From: Halomonas jincaotanensis
Lineage (GTDB): Bacteria; Pseudomonadota; Gammaproteobacteria; Pseudomonadales; Halomonadaceae
Direction: 5' to 3'
NCBI RefSeq assembly: GCF_018448785.1
Contig: NZ_JAHCLU010000007.1
Span: 154,596-218,595, forward strand
Length of the DNA stretch: 64,000 nucleotides
The notes beneath the pieces were generated by a model that was not told the origin of the DNA, made no database searches, and saw only the letters and a list, made by a program, of their open reading frames with translations. This document shows, piece by piece, positions 59,412-64,000 of this stretch. The position numbers and the translations under genes are program-made. Every line of letters begins with the position of its first letter. Position 1 is the stretch's first letter.

Positions 59412-59621
59412 CTAGAACCATGGTTCAAAGGCAAGCGACAGGCACTCGAATGACGCCGAGCCTCTGTCGACCAGGTTGCCCACCGAGAAGAGCCGATCGC
59501 GACGCGTATCGAACGCAACACGCGCCATCGCCTCCCTCAGCAGCCCGTATTGCCCATGGATATCACCGACAAAGAAGTCGCGGCCGCTCGTGTTCTCTTC
59601 ATGCTTAGTGATCAGCTCCAT
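59412..59621 (-). pseudogene. PPP-type metallophosphoesterase, N-terminal fragment
   Basis: From an ATG near 59621 (MELITKHEENTSGRDFFVGDIHGQYGLLREAM) the frame has FVGDIHGQY and LFSVGNLVDRGSASFECLSLAFEPWF, the first two motifs of PrpA-like phosphatases, then stops. The second motif has Asn for the metal-binding Asp (GNLVDRG), a further sign of decay. Confidence 0.55.
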
Positions 59622-60570
59622 CTGTCCAGCCCTCCTGGTCATCCCGCCTTCCTGTGGACCACTCTCAGCGCTGGCAGTCGGCGACGATGCGGTCGAGCAT
59701 GGCCCTTGCCGTATCGCGGTGGTCGATCTAGTTCCGGCTACATACGCCACACGCCTGGTGCAGGAAGTCAGCAGCGTCTTCATCGACTGGCGTGCCCCGT
59801 GCCTAGCAGCAAGGCTTATGCCCGCGTGTATCAGCGGCCATGGTTGACCGAAAACCCTTTGACAATGTTGGTGCCAGACTGTCGCCGAGGCCGAATCTCA
59901 CTAACCTCGACCAGGCTCGGAATCCCGGCCAGTCCGTTGATCTCACGCATGGGATAAATCATTTTTTGGTGCTAGGCTGTGCTTTAGCTAATTATGATAA
60001 TAACGCTAATTCGCAAGGAATGGTCACATGACGACGGACCCCACCGAGTCCCGTCTCACCTCCCAGCTGGGTGCAGAAGATCATGGCGGACACCCAGCTC
60101 ACCGATCCCAACTTGGATGTCACCTCCATGAATGCGGATACCCAACGCGGCAATATCTTGCCTGCGTCGATGAGCGGATGGACCTGATGATGCCTCCCGG
60201 GATCGTGATCCATTACCTTTTGCCAGGTGAAGCTACTTTCTAGTTTGGTGATATGGCTGATGTGGCGTGGAACTATGAGGAGCCTATGGAGGAGATGAAA
60301 GCAACTGAGGGAAAGTTGGCACTTATAAGTGGAAGGGTAAGTGACAGCTAACGACCCTTGTCAGACACTCGCGCCCGAAGCAGCATGGGATCTGGCTCGG
60401 GCACGAGGGACTGGGGGCCGTCGTCTGCTACAGCTACCGAGCAATTGTACCGACTGCATGTAAGCAGAAGTTCGCTGCCATCGCCTGCAGATTGAAAATC
60501 ACGATGGCGCTAGGCTTATGCGGACACCAAGAGCTACATTACTCGCACGGTTAGTCAGGATTCTTTCGTA
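59622..60570. other. gene debris and AT-rich intergenic stretch before the Gabija-like pair
   Basis: No intact gene. At 60253-60351 a plus-strand frame DVAWNYEEPMEEMKATEGKLALISGRV recalls the end of DUF427 proteins. Around 60070-60160 one frame reads EKIMADTQLTDPNLDVTSMNADTQRGNIL, unplaced. The 210 bases before 60571 hold only the presumed promoter of the nuclease gene. Confidence 0.4.
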
Positions 60571-62325
60571 ATGCGTATTGCACACATCTCAATTTCCGAC
60601 TTTCGAGGCATCAAATCACTTGAATGGTCGCCGTCACCAAGCTTGAATTGTCTGATTGGTCCGGGAGACTCCTGCAAGACCACAGTCTTGGATGCCATTG
60701 AGATCGTCCTAAGCCCGCGATTTGGATACACCGGAAGTGACCCCGATCTGTTTGGATGCGATCCAAAAAGTAAGCCTACAATTTTTTTGACGCTCGTTGA
60801 TCTTCCTGAAGAATTGATTTTGGAGCACAAATACGGACTCTATTTGCGCGGTTGGAGCGAGGCAGCCAAAAAAATAAACGATGAGCAAGCGGAAGGCGAT
60901 ATTCCGGCTCTGACAGTGAAAGCGTCGCTTGATCCCGAAACCCTTGAATGGAGCTGGGAGGTCTTCAATGAACGCCTCGAAGGTGAGCCACCCCGTTTGG
61001 GCTTCAAGGACGCGAAGTTGATAGCACCCAATCGGCTTGGGGAATATTCCGACCGCCATCTCACGTGGAGTCGAAACTCTTTTCTCGGGAGGCTTGAGAA
61101 AGGACCGAACGCGTCTGAGTTGCTGGCTAGTTCGGTTAGGCAGGCAAAGGCATCATTCGCCGCCGGAGATCGTACTTCGTTCGATGATGTTGTGAAGCTA
61201 ACGGAAAAGGTTGGTGCTGACTTTCTAGTGCCAAAGACCCACGGTTATGAAGCCCAATTGGACATCCATTCAGGTATGTTGGCTTCGGGAGCAGTTTCTT
61301 TACACGATGGCAGCATGCCACTGAGGACACTCGGTAGCGGATCTTCGCGCCTAATGGTGGCTGGTGTTCAAAACTCCGGCCCTACTCAAAACATCACGCT
61401 TGTGGATGAGATCGAGCTCGGGCTGGAACCTCATCGCATTATGCGCTTGTTGCGTTTTCTGCGATCCGGATTTCCACAGGACGGCGATGCAACGGCTATC
61501 GTACATCAAACATTCATGACAACTCATTCGCCAGTTGTTGTTTGCGAACTGGATGTCGGAGAATTGTTTTGTGTACGAAACAACGAAGGCATTGTTGCGG
61601 TTAAGTGTGCGCGGCCACCAGAAGAAACAGTGGATACTGCACAACGGCACGTGCGTACCAATCCCCACGCTTTCCTGGCTCCAAGCCTGCTTATTGGCGA
61701 AGGGCGAACGGAGGTCGGATTTTGGCGCGGGCTTGATGATCAATGGTGCGTCGGTGGCAAGGAGTCGTTTGCCTATCAGGGTCTCGTTGCGATTGATGGT
61801 GCAGGTGGCGATAATGCTTTGAAGCTTGGTCTCCACATGCAAACACTCGGCTACCACTGCTTCGTTTTGCTTGACTCGGACGTTGAGGTTAATGCAGCCA
61901 TAAAAGAGGCGTTCAAACAAGCTGATGGCCAATTCACTGAATGGATGGACGACTGCGATATCGAACGCAGGGTCTTTCTGGACGTTCCATGGGCAACTGT
62001 ACTAGCAATAGTCGATTGTGCTATCGAAGCGGTTGGCGAAGGCAGGGTTTTGAAAAATCTGAATTTGGCTGATTCGAATTACCCGAGCATTGATCGCGCG
62101 GATTTAGACGCACTTTTTGACACAGCGGAAAATCGTCAGTGGCTATCAAAGGCCTCTACTCTGAAAGTTACAAAGAAGTCCGGCGGTAAGGACGATCGGT
62201 CATGGTTCAAAGACATGGCGCGCGGCGAACTACTAGGAACGATTGTCTTCGATTGTCTCAAAGACATCCCTGAGACCCCACTTGCCAAAAAAATAAATGA
62301 AGTGAGGCAATGGATTGATGCCTGA
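60571..62325 (+). CDS. gajA: OLD-family ATPase/TOPRIM endonuclease, Gabija GajA-like
   Basis: 584 residues, close to the ~578 of known GajA. N-terminal ABC-type ATPase: ISDFRGIKSLEWSPSPSLNCLIGPGDSCKTTVLDAIEIVLSPR (Walker A, with Cys where Gly normally precedes Lys), LGSGSSRLMVAG as signature-like segment and ITLVDEIELGLEPHRIMRLLRFLR (Walker B and D-loop), then TTHSPVVVCEL. The TOPRIM domain follows: LLIGEGRTEVGFWRGL (Glu) and CFVLLDSDVEVNAAI (DxD). GajA nicks specific DNA when nucleotide levels fall (established). The downstream gene starts before its stop. Confidence 0.87.
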   Translation: MRIAHISISDFRGIKSLEWSPSPSLNCLIGPGDSCKTTVLDAIEIVLSPRFGYTGSDPDLFGCDPKSKPTIFLTLVDLPEELILEHKYGLYLRGWSEAAKKINDEQAEGDIPALTVKASLDPETLEWSWEVFNERLEGEPPRLGFKDAKLIAPNRLGEYSDRHLTWSRNSFLGRLEKGPNASELLASSVRQAKASFAAGDRTSFDDVVKLTEKVGADFLVPKTHGYEAQLDIHSGMLASGAVSLHDGSMPLRTLGSGSSRLMVAGVQNSGPTQNITLVDEIELGLEPHRIMRLLRFLRSGFPQDGDATAIVHQTFMTTHSPVVVCELDVGELFCVRNNEGIVAVKCARPPEETVDTAQRHVRTNPHAFLAPSLLIGEGRTEVGFWRGLDDQWCVGGKESFAYQGLVAIDGAGGDNALKLGLHMQTLGYHCFVLLDSDVEVNAAIKEAFKQADGQFTEWMDDCDIERRVFLDVPWATVLAIVDCAIEAVGEGRVLKNLNLADSNYPSIDRADLDALFDTAENRQWLSKASTLKVTKKSGGKDDRSWFKDMARGELLGTIVFDCLKDIPETPLAKKINEVRQWIDA

Positions 62326-63772
62326 GCTTTCCCAAGAAGAGGTCACGACCATAATTCGCGCAATCAAAGCTGGCAGCGTGATCGCGGCTGCAGGATGCGG
62401 GAAAACCGAGAAAATCGTACGGACGGTGAAAGCTATAAGCGATGATCCGAGAGTTTCGAAACGCTGCCTCATCCTGACCCATACATTTGCGGGTGTTGAC
62501 GTACTCCAGAAGCGGTTACGCAAGATCAACGTTCCTGCTTCGTCCTACAGGATTGATACAATCGCGAGCTGGTGCTTGCGGTTTGCGAAAAGCTACCCAA
62601 AGACCTCGGGGGTCAAAAAGGTCAATCCTCAGAGCAACAAAGACTGGTCAGAGGTCTATCCTGCTGCGGTCAAGCTTCTTGGTTCGCACGGTATCGATGA
62701 CGTGATCCTTGCCACATACGCTTGCGTTTTCGTTGATGAGTATCAGGACTGCAGCGCAAGCCAGCATGAGTTAATCGTGGGGTTCAAGCGGCTAGTCCCT
62801 GTGTGTATTTTTGGTGACCCCTTGCAATCAATCTTCGACTTCGACGGCGCGCTGGACTGGTTCGATGTCGTCGAAAAGGACTTTCCCAATATCGCGAAAC
62901 TGACCACGCCCTGGCGTTGGAAGAAAGAAAACGCGAATGCTGAGCTTGGCGCGAAACTGATCGAGTTGCGAGAGCGTATTGAAGCCGGAGGCCCTTTAGA
63001 TTTTTGTGTCAACGAAAGGGGTATCCGGCGTCAGTGGCTCCCAGATGACCCCAGAGACAAGTCAGTTAAAGTCAGAACCACTTGTCTTGAAACAATGGAC
63101 TTGGAAGGTACTTTAGTGGTTGTGGCTCAATCAGCATCTGAGGGATCCAGAGCCAGCATAGCCAAAACTTTGGCAAAACAGAAGTTTGCTGTCGTGGAGC
63201 CTGTTTCTTGCAAACCACTTGCAAAACATTCGAAATCCATTGAGCAAGCGGATGATGCGCAAAGGCTGCAAAGGGTTTTGGATTTTGTCAGGCTATGCGT
63301 TGTTGGTGTTCAGGCCGATTTTGCCAATTCTGTTAAGGCCCACCAAGAAGGCAGACGCGCTGGTCGAACGAAGTACGGTAACCTAATCGACATTGGAAAC
63401 CGTGTAGCCAAGGCGAATGGGATGCCCCACGTGCTTGACCTTGTGGAAGGACTATTAGCCCGTGACGACGTTTTTCCTTATCGTCGCGAACTTCTAAGCA
63501 TGATGTTATCAGCACTCCGAACTTCGAGGGCGACAGGGGCTCCGCTTTCCGAAGCCGCAGCAGATGTTGAAGCAAAGGCGAGACACTTGGGGCGTCACCT
63601 AGCCCGTAGGAGTGTAGGTAGCACGCTCCTGTTAAAAGGCTTGGAATTCGAGCATGTAATAATCGTTGAGTACGACGGGATGACCAAAGAGGACTGGTAT
63701 GTCGCACTTACACGAGCCACGCAGTCAGTGACTGTGTTGTCATCTCAATCCCAAGTCTCATGGGGCAAGTAA
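62318..63772 (+). CDS. gajB: UvrD-like helicase, Gabija GajB-like
   Basis: 484 residues from ATG 62318, overlapping gajA by eight bases; the typical GajB length is ~490. Superfamily 1A motifs: Walker A SVIAAAGCGKTEKIVRTVKA near residue 21, motif Ia LILTHTFAGVDVLQKRL, motif II VFVDEYQDCSASQHEL, motif III FGDPLQSIFDFDGAL, TTPWRWK (motif IV-like), motif V GSTLLLKGLEFEHVIIVEYDG and motif VI YVALTRATQSVTVL. Much shorter than UvrD/Rep, as GajB is. The pair should form the Gabija anti-phage complex. Confidence 0.87.
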   Translation: MPELSQEEVTTIIRAIKAGSVIAAAGCGKTEKIVRTVKAISDDPRVSKRCLILTHTFAGVDVLQKRLRKINVPASSYRIDTIASWCLRFAKSYPKTSGVKKVNPQSNKDWSEVYPAAVKLLGSHGIDDVILATYACVFVDEYQDCSASQHELIVGFKRLVPVCIFGDPLQSIFDFDGALDWFDVVEKDFPNIAKLTTPWRWKKENANAELGAKLIELRERIEAGGPLDFCVNERGIRRQWLPDDPRDKSVKVRTTCLETMDLEGTLVVVAQSASEGSRASIAKTLAKQKFAVVEPVSCKPLAKHSKSIEQADDAQRLQRVLDFVRLCVVGVQADFANSVKAHQEGRRAGRTKYGNLIDIGNRVAKANGMPHVLDLVEGLLARDDVFPYRRELLSMMLSALRTSRATGAPLSEAAADVEAKARHLGRHLARRSVGSTLLLKGLEFEHVIIVEYDGMTKEDWYVALTRATQSVTVLSSQSQVSWGK

Positions 63773-63936
63773 CGACGTTTGGAGTCGTCAGTCTGCTTGT
63801 TCCGTAAGCTTGATGTCAGCTTTGGAGACGCTGCATCGCAGCGTGTGAAGCCGTGATGGATGACTGCTATTGGCCGAGGCTGTGTGAAAACGTGGCTCCC
63901 GCTATACTCCACTCGTGTCAGCGCGTGGAGGTGCCG

Positions 63937-64000
63937 ATGAAGCGCTTCGTTGCAGGTGAGTCCCGGTCTCAAGCCACGTTGTTCCCTGAGCTTCTTGATG
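63937..64000 (+). CDS. IS1182-family transposase, N-terminal start (runs off the window)
   Basis: ATG 63937 after GTGGAGG. The visible 21 codons read MKRFVAGESRSQ then ATLFPELLD, matching the start of IS1182-type transposases (xRFxxGExRxQxTLFPExLDDY). The IS left end is probably near 63879, at GGCTGTGTGAAAACG. Its full extent cannot be seen. Confidence 0.7.
   Translation, partial: MKRFVAGESRSQATLFPELLD

Noticed and set aside
1..64000. CRISPR array or tandem repeats
   Set aside because: No regularly spaced repeats of 20-40 bases were seen anywhere on either strand.

Overview
The window looks like chromosomal DNA of a halophilic gammaproteobacterium of the Halomonas type. This is inferred from protein style, moderately high G+C, the mix of IS5/IS66/IS1182/IS3 elements and stem-loops with an AGCAT loop; no rRNA or core marker gene is present to prove it. 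It reads as a stretch of accessory DNA: imported catabolic operons, a defence island, transposons and many decaying gene fragments. There is no rRNA operon, no complete tRNA and no CRISPR array.

Layout. 0-2.9 kb: end of a PHB-depolymerase-type esterase, a 24-residue membrane peptide, a dead IS3 transposase, and the 3' half of a tRNA-Leu(CAA), which looks like an integration scar. 2.9-8.4 kb: a polar amino acid ABC importer (binding protein, two permeases, ATPase), a RidA imine deaminase, an IclR regulator and a D-threonine aldolase/D-serine dehydratase-like PLP enzyme, closed by an IS5-type element. 9.4-22.7 kb: a large divergent catabolic cluster of unknown substrate, with three 3-hydroxyisobutyrate dehydrogenase-family enzymes, two MmgE/PrpD proteins, a PEP mutase/isocitrate lyase-family lyase, a PcaC-like protein, a TAXI-TRAP transporter, two SDRs, a metallo-beta-lactamase-fold hydrolase and a GntR regulator. 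Palindromes lie in the divergent promoter region. 23.0-25.45 kb: a complete IS66 element that truncates a HEPN-like gene.

25.4-43 kb: defence-like island. It holds a DUF4041/GIY-YIG coiled-coil protein, a frameshifted TPR protein, hypothetical genes, an AT-rich pair (unknown protein plus XRE-ImmA/IrrE peptidase), and a four-gene operon of SNF2 helicase with a PLD-like N-terminus, DUF4391 protein, type III-like Mod methyltransferase and Res helicase. The Res reading frame loses homology where it meets the AT-rich pair, so its C-terminal nuclease domain is missing. The central third of mod is AT-rich between G+C-rich ends, which suggests exchange of the specificity module. A DUF4236 protein and a PPP-type phosphoesterase follow.

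43-47 kb: phage-tail and LexA-like remnants, a helix-turn-helix protein, an SOS-controlled umuDC operon with a perfect LexA box, and a wrecked SRAP (YedK) gene. 47.0-56.3 kb: a second divergent import-and-catabolism cluster: degradative HMG-CoA reductase, SDR, DctPQM TRAP transporter, then GntR, SDR, lambda-crystallin-type dehydrogenase, BKACE cleavage enzyme and SDR. It looks like use of mevalonate or a related branched hydroxy acid, but no HMG-CoA lyase is visible. 56.4-60.5 kb: gene debris around one intact amidase. 60.6-63.8 kb: a Gabija-like pair (OLD-family ATPase/TOPRIM nuclease plus UvrD-like helicase). The window ends inside an IS1182-type transposase.
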